From assembly GCA_014529385.2 (NCBI GenBank), contig CM043963.1:691501-755500 (forward strand): 64,000 nucleotides of DNA, in the 5' to 3' direction. Positions 33,265 through 43,756 of the stretch are shown here, piece after piece (the stretch's first letter is position 1; every line of letters starts with the position of its first letter). Source of the stretch: Adiantum capillus-veneris (lineage: Eukaryota; Streptophyta; Polypodiopsida; Polypodiales; Pteridaceae). The position numbers and the translations under genes were made by a program. The notes beneath the pieces are model-generated. The model worked only from the letters and a program-made list of their open reading frames with translations. It was not told the DNA's origin and ran no database searches.

Positions 33265-35934
33265 CTAAACACACTCTAAAGCTTGTTCAAATGAATCAGG
33301 CTCATCTGCATCACAAAGAGTGCTAAAGCAAGCCAAATCTACTTGCTCTCTGCCAAAAGTAGTACCAGCACGTGTTTTTCGTGGCAACGGTGCATCCAAC
33401 TTGCTATCCTGCAAAGTTTTCTGAACCCATTTAGGCAAGGTTCTTTCTTCCCTGAGAACTTCTTGCTCTTCACGCACAATTTCCTCTACATCATGAGGTG
33501 TCACATGCTGATCAAAAGATTGATCAAGATTATCAACCTGTTGTGATTCTTGATTCTCCACAAAAGAAGGAAGCAAACCTTCAAATACATCATGTGTCTG
33601 CATATGAGGTACATCAAAAGCAACCATAGGTTGAGCAGTAGTTTCTGCAAAAATTACATCACGACTTTCAAAAATCTTGTTTGTAGCAGGATTGTAAAGT
33701 CTATAACCTTTACTTCCACTACTGTACCCCACAAATATACATTTGATTGCCTTATCATCAAGCTTTCCACGTAACTGCTGAGGGATGTGAGCATAAGCAA
33801 GACAACCAAAAACACGAAGATAACTGACTGAAGGTTTTTTGTCATACCAAGCTTCATATGCAGTAATGGTCTTCAAGGCACGAGTAGGACACCTGTTCAA
33901 AACATGTGCTGCACAAGCAACTGCCTCCATCCATAGCTTATGAGGCAAACTCTTAGCCTTGAGCATACATCTAGCCGTCTCCATTAAAGACCTGTTCTTC
34001 CTTTCTGCAACACCATTCTGTTGTGGTGTGTATGGCATAGTGCATTGGTGTTTAATGCCTTTCTTTCCCAAAAAATCCTTAAATGCACCTGACATGTATT
34101 CACCTCCTCGATCGGTACGAAGAGTCTGTACTTTGCAACCTGTTTCATTTTCAACCATGGCGACATAATGTTGAAAAACTGCAAACACGTCTGACTTTGC
34201 TTTGAGTGGATACACCCAACAAAACCTGGAAAAGTCATCAATGAAGGTCACAAAATAAAGGCTGTTTCCCAAAGATGGCGTCCTCATAGGACCACATACA
34301 TCACTGTGTACAAGCTGCAACTTTCGTGTCGCTCTAACTGAACCATCCTGCGAAAATGCAAATCTGTGCATCTTTCCAAGAACGCAACCTTCACATACAT
34401 GTCTTGGTGGCATCTCCAATAAAGACAAATCATGCACCATATTATGACGTTGTAAAGTCATCAAACTGCCATAACTAACATGCCCAAATCTAGCATGCCA
34501 CAACTCAGCATCCTGCATGGCCTGAGTCTTTGTTTCTGCAATACATACCTGAATCTGCTTTTCATAACGATCTAGCACAAATAGTCCATTTTCCAGCGTA
34601 CCTGTAGTGATAAGAGAATAACCATTCTCTCGATCTCGTACAACACATCTGTCATCCTCAAAAATGACCCGAAGACCATTTTTTGCAAGAGAGGATACAG
34701 ACAACAAATTCTTCTTGATCCCTGGAACATATAAGACATCTGGCAAGCATAAATCTGAACCATCTGAAATGGTAATCAAAATCTTACCAACGCCTTTGAT
34801 TGGATAAGAAGCATTATTTGCACATGTCACCTTCTTTCCTGCTGGAGTTGCATCCAATGAACAAAACAAATCCTTCCTTGAAGTAATATGCCTGGATGCA
34901 CCACTATCAAAGTACCAAATCATTTGTGTCTTGTCAACACTGTAAGCAGAAAAATTTGAACATACTACAAAAGCATAAGAATCCTGCACAAAGTTTGCAG
35001 ACTCTTCTTTAGCTGTAGAAGAATCACCAGAAGCTGAAACAACCAAACTTGACTCTTTCTTCTTTTCTTTAGCAATTCGCTTTTTACACTCACTAATGTA
35101 GTGACCAGGTTTCTTGCAGTAGTGACATTTACCTTTCTTCTTGGACTTGTCTGAATCACCTTTAGACTTCTCTGAAGATTGTCCTGCACTAGACTTGGAG
35201 TAATGAGCACTCTCTTTACCCCTGTTTTTGTTCTGTACAACAAGAGCATGATCCATACCATCCACCTGTAAAGACTTGTTCTTACGTGATTGATCCTCCT
35301 GCAATAGCAAAGCCACTAACTCTTCAAAATGAAGAGGGTCAGGATTAGCTCGCAAAGACAGAGTCAAAGAAGTCTGAAAAGTCAAATAAGATGGTGGTAG
35401 TGAATTGAGTGTTTTGGAAACCAAGTCCTTCTCTGGAATCACTTCATCAATGCTAAGCAATTGCTCTTTAAGATCCCTGATTTTTGTAAGATGCTCGACA
35501 ATATCGTCACCTTCGTCCATCTGTATTTTGTCAAGTTGTTTCTTCAAAAACTCTATTCTGGCAGCGTTTCTTCCTCCAAACATAGCTTGCAGAGTGTTCC
35601 AAGCATCCTCAGAAGTTCTGCAAGATCTGATATGTGGTGTGATTGTCCTCTTTATGGTTAAGACAATCACAGCCATAGCCTCTGCATCTTTAGTATCCCA
35701 TCTCTTTTGCTCTGGAGTGACTTGTGAGGGTCCTGCACCAAAAGCTGCACCACGACCAGGCGTGGCAGGTGCAATGCTACCTGGACGAACTTCATCTCCA
35801 GATACGTAATCCCACAATCCTTTACCAACCAAAACATTTTTGGCCATAAAAGACCAAAGAGAATAGTTGGTACCATCCAATTTGTCTTCGGATGTAAACG
35901 CACCAAAAATCTCTTTCTCCGTAGATTGAGCCAT
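33265..35934 (-). CDS. Copia-2 Gag, protease and integrase
   Basis: Start taken at the ATG giving MAQSTEKEIFGAF. An earlier in-frame ATG lies five codons upstream. Gag (about residues 1-260) has DKLDGTNYSLWSFM and a helical capsid region. The CCHC knuckle CHYCKKPGHYISEC is near 268, protease WYFDSGASRHITS near 342, pre-integrase LWHARFGHVSYG near 480, and the integrase core HSDVCGPM, TDRGGEYMSGAF and NGVAERKNRSLM (DDE) from about 540. It ends FEQALECV at a TAG, followed in the same frame by WKDAMQQEI, where relatives have a sense codon. In known copia elements Gag and Pol are made as one polyprotein cut by the protease. Confidence 0.96.
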   Translation of the reverse strand: MAQSTEKEIFGAFTSEDKLDGTNYSLWSFMAKNVLVGKGLWDYVSGDEVRPGSIAPATPGRGAAFGAGPSQVTPEQKRWDTKDAEAMAVIVLTIKRTITPHIRSCRTSEDAWNTLQAMFGGRNAARIEFLKKQLDKIQMDEGDDIVEHLTKIRDLKEQLLSIDEVIPEKDLVSKTLNSLPPSYLTFQTSLTLSLRANPDPLHFEELVALLLQEDQSRKNKSLQVDGMDHALVVQNKNRGKESAHYSKSSAGQSSEKSKGDSDKSKKKGKCHYCKKPGHYISECKKRIAKEKKKESSLVVSASGDSSTAKEESANFVQDSYAFVVCSNFSAYSVDKTQMIWYFDSGASRHITSRKDLFCSLDATPAGKKVTCANNASYPIKGVGKILITISDGSDLCLPDVLYVPGIKKNLLSVSSLAKNGLRVIFEDDRCVVRDRENGYSLITTGTLENGLFVLDRYEKQIQVCIAETKTQAMQDAELWHARFGHVSYGSLMTLQRHNMVHDLSLLEMPPRHVCEGCVLGKMHRFAFSQDGSVRATRKLQLVHSDVCGPMRTPSLGNSLYFVTFIDDFSRFCWVYPLKAKSDVFAVFQHYVAMVENETGCKVQTLRTDRGGEYMSGAFKDFLGKKGIKHQCTMPYTPQQNGVAERKNRSLMETARCMLKAKSLPHKLWMEAVACAAHVLNRCPTRALKTITAYEAWYDKKPSVSYLRVFGCLAYAHIPQQLRGKLDDKAIKCIFVGYSSGSKGYRLYNPATNKIFESRDVIFAETTAQPMVAFDVPHMQTHDVFEGLLPSFVENQESQQVDNLDQSFDQHVTPHDVEEIVREEQEVLREERTLPKWVQKTLQDSKLDAPLPRKTRAGTTFGREQVDLACFSTLCDADEPDSFEQALECV

Positions 35935-36314
35935 ACTGTAAATGCACACAAGAGAGCAAAAGAACCTCCAAGAGATTCACAAATCTCCTCTCCAATCCAA
36001 GCAAAACTCTACACAAAATCTCAGCACAAAGCTAAGACAAGCTGCTTCCCAAAAGAACTGTTTACCTGAAGAAAATCTGTCAGAAAGCACACCCTCTTGA
36101 TCTAAACGCCTCGGAAAAGTAACTTCTGCTACGCTGCTCAGAACGAAATTCTGAGGGCTCGAACGGCTTCGAAAGGGGGGTAAAACCCCAGGTCGCCTGA
36201 TCAGAATACTCCCGGAACGTCGAGGATGCTCCCACGAACAAATTTTCCGAAAACTGCCTGAAAACTGCGATTGCGCGCGCGGACGCGAAAACGCAAGTAG
36301 AGGCTCTGGAAATC

Positions 36315-36333
36315 ACCTTGCTCTGATACCAAG
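36315..36333 (-). other. Primer-binding site of copia-2
   Basis: The minus strand reads CTTGGTATCAGAGCAAGG after the 5' LTR end CTTCAACA, complementary to initiator tRNA-Met. Confidence 0.9.
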
Positions 36334-36615
36334 TGTTGAAGATGATGAAACAGGAAACAGAAGGAAGACAGCAACTCAGAGTAGGAAGAAGATGGAGAAG
36401 GAGAAGACACAGAGCTTGTGTACGAGATCTCTGTAGTCTCTCTCTCTCTGTATTAGAATAATAATTATGTATACAAACTCAGAGCTACAAAGCTTATATG
36501 AAACCCTAAGAGATAAGGTGTCCTTTCACACCAGATGTCCAGGGGGAAAAACCCAGTGGGAGAAAAGTGCCCCTGGTGAAGCGCGTATACACACTAACAC
36601 TACTACATGTTTACA
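36334..36615 (-). repeat. Copia-2 5' LTR
   Basis: 282 bp, identical by eye to 31424-31705. It is followed on the minus strand by the primer-binding site and leader, and flanked on the right by AAGCA. Confidence 0.97.
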
Positions 36616-37190
36616 AAGCATGCAAACGATATCATCCACGACAAAATCCTAATGGCCTCAGACATCCTCTGCCTACAAGAGACTCGACAACATACGACAA
36701 CCATTCTAGGCTTCCACAGCATATCCTCAACACAACTACACGGCATCTCCATTCTCCATAAAAACAACCTAATACCTGCACAAATACGCATCTGCATAAA
36801 TCAAACACTTGAAACGATCCATGCAACTTTACACTACACCAACAAGTGCCTAGCGACAGTCATTTCATTCTAAAGGGCACCGACATCATCGCTCCCACGC
36901 TTCCTGCATAGCATCTCCAATCTTCTTGACTCAGTCCGCACCATGCGACCACTAATCATAATGGGAGATTTCAACATTGACGCACTTCAGGAAACCATCA
37001 CATATAGAACCCTTTCCAACCTCGTTCTCTAGCATGGTCTCCACCAATTGATACACCATCCAACCACAATACACAACTCTATACTAGACCATGTATGGGT
37101 TAGCAATGACCTACCACAAACCACATCTGGCACTAACTATAACTACTGGTCCGACCACTCCACTACATATCCCCTCATTGCCAAAAACTA
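36616..37190 (+). pseudogene. Helentron C-terminal EEP (AP-type) endonuclease domain
   Basis: The plus strand reads HANDIIHDKILMASDILCLQ followed by ETR (catalytic Glu), LHGISILHKNN, then after a frame change MRPLIIMGDFNIDALQET (Asp/Asn), ILDHVWVSNDLP and NYWSDHSTTYPLIA (Asp/His), the ordered motifs of the exonuclease-endonuclease-phosphatase family. Position directly after a Helitron helicase is the signature of Helentrons, where this domain is fused to the C-terminus. Stops near 36871 and 37030 and frame changes show it is dead here. Confidence 0.85.
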
Positions 37191-38049
37191 ACCTTCCCTT
37201 GCTTTCTGCAGGCCATTGTGATTCCTCACCTTGTTTATAAGCAAGACATCGTAGAATTGTACATCATAACTTCTTATATGGCAAGAAGATCATCATTCCC
37301 TTGGTCTACCTAGAGTTGACAAAAGTGCTACAAAGTTGAGAAGTACAAAGTGGGTAAGCTAGCAAGTTTTTAAAGATGAAGGTCCATAATTGCTACAGTG
37401 TGTAATTATAAAACGTAATTATAAAACGTTTCATGTCTAAGAGTAAAGTTGTGAAAATATAAGGGCTCATAGTTTCCAATGTACCAAAAAAGCTTCACGT
37501 TTCAAAGAGATGAGATGACGTTCTTTTAATATTAAGAATGTGATTACATCTATGCTTCTCTCTAGATGCTTCTCTTGGATATCTATCTATGTTCACAAGC
37601 ATGGTAATGGTTTATGTCATCACATAATCACAACAATACATAAGCAGCTTAGTATGATAAGGTGCGCACTATTTGTTCATGTACACTTTCACATCATTTG
37701 CATCTTAAAATGGGATAGAAATGAAAGCAAAGTAAGGTTGCTGAATTGTTTATTTTTGTAGGAGTTTTGGCCATTATGCTAAATTAAAGGACGTGGTGCA
37801 AAATTGAGGCTGTGACTAAAATTATGCATGTCATTGATCTCTATCTATCTTTATCCTCTAATTACAAAACCATGTTCCTCTTTGAGAGAGCAGATTGTAT
37901 TCAACCAGCTTGAGCCTATTTCCTTGCGCACAATCTATATTATACCAATCATTTGGCTTAATTGTTGCTCTATTAAATGTGCGATTGGACATTGAGGCAA
38001 TGTAGGACAGCCTCTTTTTGTGTACACATTAGGTTCCTTGAAAATTTGA
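37191..38049. other. Stretch without recognisable gene
   Basis: AT-rich DNA after the endonuclease remnant. I see no open frame that resembles a known protein, no repeat shared with the rest of the window, and no clear Helentron 3' terminus. Confidence 0.5.
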
Positions 38050-38076
38050 GAATATGTGTATCATACCCTACTTGAG

Positions 38077-38345
38077 TACACACACACACACATACACACA
38101 AATGCATACTACATATATGTATAAAGATATGCACATACATATATATACATGTGTGTGTGTATACACACACACACAGCCACACATACATGCATATATGTGT
38201 ATTTGTGTATGTGTGTGTGTGTGTGTGTACATATATATATTCTTATATCAAAATTTATCACATAGGGGTTGAAGCCTCCTATTGTTGTTATAGTACAATA
38301 ACTATGACATTTAAAACTTTTATCCTCCCTTCGTGCCCCCCCCCC

Positions 38346-38435
<90 letters not shown>
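38077..38435. repeat. CA/TG and CT/CA microsatellite cluster
   Basis: (CA)n at about 38077-38100, mixed TG/AC runs at 38145-38175, (TG)n at about 38207-38229, a C run at 38336-38346, (CT)n at 38350-38403 passing directly into (CA)n to 38435. Apparent open frames here are repeat artefacts. Confidence 0.95.
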
Positions 38436-38439
<4 letters not shown>

Positions 38440-38620
38440 TTAGATGGATAGCAGTTTGCATGGAGCTCATGTGTGCATACACGTATGACTTGTCAGAGTG
38501 GTATAGTAGTTGAAAAATTGGCAATGCGGTTAAGGTGATGACCTCAAGTCAATGCATGAAAAGGATGAGCAAACTAATTTTTCTCAATCTCTATAAAGAA
38601 AAGTATAGATGGCTATGATT

Positions 38621-38663
<43 letters not shown>
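38621..38663. repeat. (CT)n microsatellite
   Basis: Uninterrupted CT repeat of about 43 bp. Confidence 0.95.
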
Positions 38664-38664
<1 letters not shown>

Positions 38665-38750
38665 AGGTCTTGAACTTGAGACCATCGAATAGATCTTTGA
38701 GATCTTATTGGATCGCTCCTACAACATTTTAAATTCTTCTTCTTTCAAGA

Positions 38751-38890
<140 letters not shown>

Positions 38891-38996
38891 AGAAGATGAA
38901 ACAAAAATAACTTTATTCTCACCCAAGTTACCATTTATATCTTCTAGGATTGTTCCTCTGGGATTAAAATTTTTATTATTATTACTCCTCTTCTTC

Positions 38997-38997
38997 T

Positions 38998-39067
<70 letters not shown>

Positions 39068-39084
39068 ATCTATCTCTCTCTCTC
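38997..39084. repeat. (CT)n microsatellite
   Basis: CT repeat of about 88 bp, with TATC interruptions near its end. It is preceded by a short CTT run. Confidence 0.95.
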
Positions 39085-39820
39085 TTATTCCTTCCCATAG
39101 ATATTCAAGTGTTAAAGACTTGTGTAACTTTAACGTCTTTTTAGATTGTTCTTACGTCCTTAAACATTTATTCTCTCTTTCTCCTCTTCTCCCTTCTGCT
39201 TGTTGCTGCGTCATTCGTTCGACGCTAAAACATTTTTCTCTATGTGTGTGGGGTTGATTTTTGATATGCACCTTTACCTATCAAAATTTAGAGAATTTAT
39301 TGATTTTTAAGCATTTTTCACGGTTTAACTCTTAAAAACAAAAAGGAAAAAATATTCAAGAACTGGTAAAAGGTACGTTAATTGGGCAATCTCTCTCCCT
39401 ATTCGGGGTGCCAATGTGAGGGTTGATTTTTGTTGGGCATTTTATTTATTTTCTATGGGTGAAAAATGTTAGCTACCCTTTTGAAAATACATTATTACTC
39501 TAAGGAAACCATATTATCTTGGAAATTTGACTTGGTGTGTCACTAAATATAAATTTTTTTATATCACGTGCGTTCAAGGACTATTTTTAAACTCCTTATC
39601 TGTGAATTTTTGACAAATAATTTAGCGTGTAAAAGAAAAATTCCAATTATATTTTATGGTACCTTTTTGTATGTGAAAATGTGAGAAAAAAAATTAATAA
39701 CCCCTTCTGATGTACTCACGTGATAGTCACATAAATATTAAGTGACCCCCCTTCTCCCCCGAGAAATTTGAAGGGCTTGAAAGGTGTCCTTGGTGAGACG
39801 GAGCCCTATGAGCTCAAAAG

Positions 39821-39825
<5 letters not shown>

Positions 39826-39863
<38 letters not shown>

Positions 39864-39903
39864 GTGCACGTGCACGTGCACGTACACGCACACACATGCA
39901 ATA

Positions 39904-39963
<60 letters not shown>
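39826..39963. repeat. (CT)n, GTGCAC palindrome, (CT)n
   Basis: Two CT tracts (about 39826-39860 and 39908-39963) flank a self-complementary block built from TGCACGTGCACGTGCACG and a short CACACA run. Confidence 0.95.
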
Positions 39964-39965
<2 letters not shown>

Positions 39966-41427
39966 GGTCAATAACATGGATAACTACTCCTTCATTTGCA
40001 TGTACTTTCTCAAAGTAAAACTACCCCAAGTCAACACCACACAAGCTATTTTCTTTTTTTTCCAATTTCTTTAAAGAAATAAAAACTTTTTATAAAAATA
40101 TATCAATTGGTTTTGAAAAAGACCTCTTGAAAAAAAATTCAAATATATCTTCAAAAATTAAATTCTCATTAAATAAAAAAATCTCCACTAAATTTATATC
40201 CTTTTTGTTATGTGCATTTAAACCAATAAGTTTATTCTATGTAGAGGAGAAAGTCTTTGACTTTCTATGAGTAAAGTACTAAAGAGAAACAAATTGCTTT
40301 GATTTTACATTCTGATGACAAAAGCTTGACAAAAGCTGAAAAGCCGCTTGTTGTTTCTTACAATCTTACTCTCCCTTTTGCATTTTAGAGAGGTTTTCTC
40401 TTAAGTGATGTAGTGAGTGACACATGGAGTTTCTCTCTTTCCTTGAAAAATTTAAGCTACATTATAAAGAGTATAGAAGTCCCTTTTTTGAGCAACAGCC
40501 TCGGCGCTATTGCTTCCCTTTGAGCCTTTCTTTTTTATTCCCCTTTGCCTTTTTGGAACTCTCATTTGGCTTATGAAAAAACTCCAGCTTAATCTTTTCA
40601 ATTTATAGCCAAGGAAAGGTTTTTAACACAGGCTTCCTATGTTGCTCATGCTTTGTGTGCTCAAGTTGTCCAAATTCCCTTCTCATCAAATCACACCCCT
40701 TCCAACACTAAACCTCGAAGACTTTGCCGCATTTCAATCACTTCACACCTCCATACGTCAAGTCGCAAATGTAGACAAAAAATCCAATTTACGTCTGTCA
40801 AGAGATTGTCTGCCCACTTGAATTGGGTGTACCTCAATGCCCTTGACTTCAATCGGCAACCCACAAGTTTTGGCTGACTCCCCACCTTGCATGCGATTTC
40901 CAGAACTCTAGAGAGCTCAAAAAAAACTTCTGTCGACGCGCCTAAATACTCGACCCTCAGTAAATATTTTGTAGGCCATAACTTGCCCATCTGAGCTTCA
41001 AATGGCAATCCAAAAAGATCGGCATGCTCCACATCTCAAACACTTCACGTGTATCCACTAATCCTGATTTGTCTGCATGTATGCACCTGCCTTGTCCGTC
41101 AGGGTCTACAAAGCCTTCTAACTTCAGACTGGCATATCTCTCACACCGAAGCCCCATTTGATGAGCCGTTTGGACGAGCTTCTATAGAATCTCAAACACT
41201 ACACGCTTGAGCACCGACTCGGCACTTCGGGAAACTTCAGTTGCTATCCTATTTGGACCTATCTAGGTCCTGTTTCGCCTAAAAAAACCACATTAAACAT
41301 ACATTTCCACCACGACATGCTAGCCCAGGGCCTTCATTCCTACTTTAGCCCTTAGTCCTGCACCTGCTAGCACCCATAGTTGGGCATAGAGCACGGTCTT
41401 TCACACACTAACTTTGCTTGCACCAAC
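39964..41427. other. Stretch without recognisable gene
   Basis: AT-rich and then more balanced DNA between the microsatellites and the tandem array. Short open frames (e.g. 40639-40821, 40691-41032 minus) show no recognisable motif. I see no LTR, RNA gene or array unit here. Confidence 0.5.
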
Positions 41428-41952
41428 GGCTTGGGGCCTCTGTCAAAATCAACCAAGATGAGGTTGGCCAGGTAATGCATTCTCTATTGGACAAGGTAGG
41501 AAATTGATTTGACTGCTCTATGACGATGAAGCCGCGTCAGGGGCAGGTGGTAGATGATGTGGCATGTGGTTGCAGATGATGAACAATGCTTGTAGCAAAA
41601 GGGTGTATCATTGTCTTGGCATGGGTTGGGGCTAGAGCACAACAAAGCTTGTTGGTGCAGATAAATCTCAAGCCACAGATAGCTAGCTTCCTTTCAATGA
41701 TGGTGCCTACAGTCTGCAGTTGATACGAGACTAGGGGCAAGCAGTTATTGCAAATAGGTTTGTGGTGATTGCACTTGGAACTTTTGGGTGTTGAAGACCA
41801 GCGTGAGGTGAGGCTTCGTCTTGGTTGGGAAAGGCACCGATTGTGGTGATATGTGGCCAGCAAATGTAGAGGAACCTCAAAGCTATTGACAATTGTGATG
41901 ACAAAAAAGGTGCAAGTTCACATCAATGTTTAAATGTGGTTCCCACCATTAA

Positions 41953-41984
41953 GGCCAGTGCGTGCATGAATGCACGCACTGGCC
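41953..41984. repeat. Perfect 15-bp-arm hairpin in array unit 1
   Basis: GGCCAGTGCGTGCAT, a 2-base loop GA, and the exact reverse complement. It is followed by CA-rich repeats. Unit 2 has the related palindrome GTGCGTGCGCGCACGCAC at about 45450. Units 3 and 4 have degraded forms. Confidence 0.9.
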
Positions 41985-42264
41985 AGTGTGTGTGTGTGCA
42001 CGAATGCACACACACACACACACACACACTTGTGGTTCCCACCATTGAAATCCGCACACACACACACACACACACAATTGTTTCACAGCTATTGTTATGC
42101 AAAGATAACATGAGTTAAAGATACAATAATCATGCAAAATTGACCGAGTGATTCATTGCACTAATGGAGCTCAATTAGAACAAGGAGATCAATAAAAGGA
42201 TATCTACAATAGAAGATAGTACTAATAATTATGTTGAGCCTCACAATAACGCTTGGATGCCACT

Positions 42265-42649
42265 TGTAAGGCTCAAATCAAGGTAGATAATGATTAGTTT
42301 CATACATGATTTAAACATTAATCTAACTTGCCAATTTAAAATGACGTAAGCAATCAAAATTCAAAATAATACAAAATAGGTAGATTGATAAGATAGGATG
42401 CATTGGTTTGTACAATGAGTTGTGTGCTTATATAGCACTATGAGAGTGTAGCCTTAAGCCACATGTTGAGCCACATGTCCTAATACATGGCATAGTAGGT
42501 GGCACACTTAGGTGAGAGGTAGTGGCATGTAGGTGGCACATAGAAAGTCATCCAAAGTGTAGGGTTGCTTCCCTTTAGATTGTTTGAGAGTAGCACCATA
42601 AGGGGTTGTTCACATATGCATATGATGGAAGTAGGTTTAAACCCTAACA
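42265..42649 (-). repeat. LTR-like block, array unit 1
   Basis: 385 bp. On the minus strand it starts TGTTAGGGTTTAAACC, holds CTATATAAGCACAC as a TATA box, and ends GAGCCTTACA, followed by AGTGGTATCCAAGCG, a primer-binding-site-like sequence. The TG...CA ends, TATA and PBS together support an LTR. Confidence 0.65.
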
Positions 42650-42869
42650 AAAAGGATCAAATGGTTGGGAGTTTATTGGACATCAATGAAAATGGATATC
42701 CAAGTATGCTAAAAGATGTGAGCAATGCTGTGAGGTAACACCAATATCATATGACCACTATTCAACATTGCAGTTGTACCTCAATGGGGGCAATCCTTAG
42801 TGGAATATCTCATAACACCAATCTTTTTTGAGACATGGATTAAACAAAGACAGAGAGAAATTTCAATTG

Positions 42870-43390
42870 AGGATTATGATTATACTATAATTGACAGCCA
42901 ACTATATAAACAATGAGGTGAAAACCAAAAACTTTATATCTGTGCTAGTGAGGACATATATATTCCTATCTTAGAGCAAGTGCATGCAAAATTAGCGAGA
43001 ATGCATTTTTCAACCTAACACCACCTTGAGGTCGATGATGATGCTTAGGATATGGTGGCCTACTCTAGTTTTTGCCAAATAATATGGTAAATGATGTGAT
43101 GCTTGTAGAATATCAAAGATGTGATAGAAGGAAGATGAATTTCCATTAAGATGAATAATAGGAGCCACAATGTTTGTTGCCAAATGCAGCATAAATTTTG
43201 TTGAGCTATTTAACCACAATCTTGTAAAAGCCAAACACAATATATCATTGTGGCTACCAAAAATTTGAAAAAATGGAATAAAGTGGAAGTCTAGTTTTGA
43301 ATCTAACTTACTTTTAATCAACTTGCCAGCCTACCCCCTCACTAATTTGGGACCTAGGGATCATGAACAAGGTGGTGCCACACTATCTAC
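42870..43390 (+). pseudogene. Gypsy integrase remnant, array unit 1
   Basis: The plus strand, in changing frames, reads VHAKLARMHFS, RIWWPTLVF and a CDAC-like zinc-binding end. The later part corresponds to the IVATDYLTKW start of the core seen better in other units, then a FG-PR-x-DQG-like region. Many stops. It lies right of the LTR-like block, on the strand opposite to the LTR's inferred direction. Confidence 0.5.
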
Positions 43391-43756
43391 TTACACCTAG
43401 ATCCACTTACACACTTAGCCTTCAAGTTTTTATTGGACCTTGGTAGATAATTTCTCTGATTATTTTGTGGTACGGTTGCCCTTTGTACGCATCTGATAGT
43501 TGAGAAAATTATCCTGAAAATTGTAAGAGGTCCCTAAACTGCACTTATTTAGTTCCCTCGAGTGTCCTTGTTCATTTCTTGCCAACTTTCTTTTTGGGTT
43601 AGAGCCATGTGACCCCAGAGTGCATTTTGAGAAAATGGAAAAACCCCCCAAGCCCTCATACACCGAGGTCGTGTTGGGATCCATGCAATAGGATAATAAA
43701 TCCCCATCTGACCAAGGAGAAAAAATCTAGATGGTAATCTGCAAGCATAGATAGGC

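Larger units (their letters stand above)
31424..36615 (-). mobile_element. Copia-2, complete Ty1/copia retrotransposon
   Basis: A 5192-bp element with two 282-bp LTRs that read identically, a perfect 5-bp target duplication AAGCA (31419-31423 and 36616-36620), an initiator-Met primer site, a polypurine tract, and gag-pol in one minus frame broken only by a single TAG. Order is gag, protease, integrase, RT, RNase H (copia order). It is the youngest insertion here and probably recently active. Whether the TAG inactivates it is open. Confidence 0.97.

Noticed and set aside
37220-37380. Possible further coding exon after the endonuclease
   Set aside because: Short frames only, with no recognisable motif and no splice pattern I can support.
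38485-38580. Possible tRNA-derived SINE (GTGGTATAGTAGTTG, then GATGACCTCAAGTC)
   Set aside because: An A-box-like stretch is present but I find no convincing B box at the right distance, and the flanks are microsatellites.
41537-41863. Minus-strand open frame of about 108 codons repeated in later units (45 kb, 48 kb, 52 kb)
   Set aside because: Similar in each unit because the DNA is repeated, but frames shift between units and no known domain is visible. I do not call a gene.
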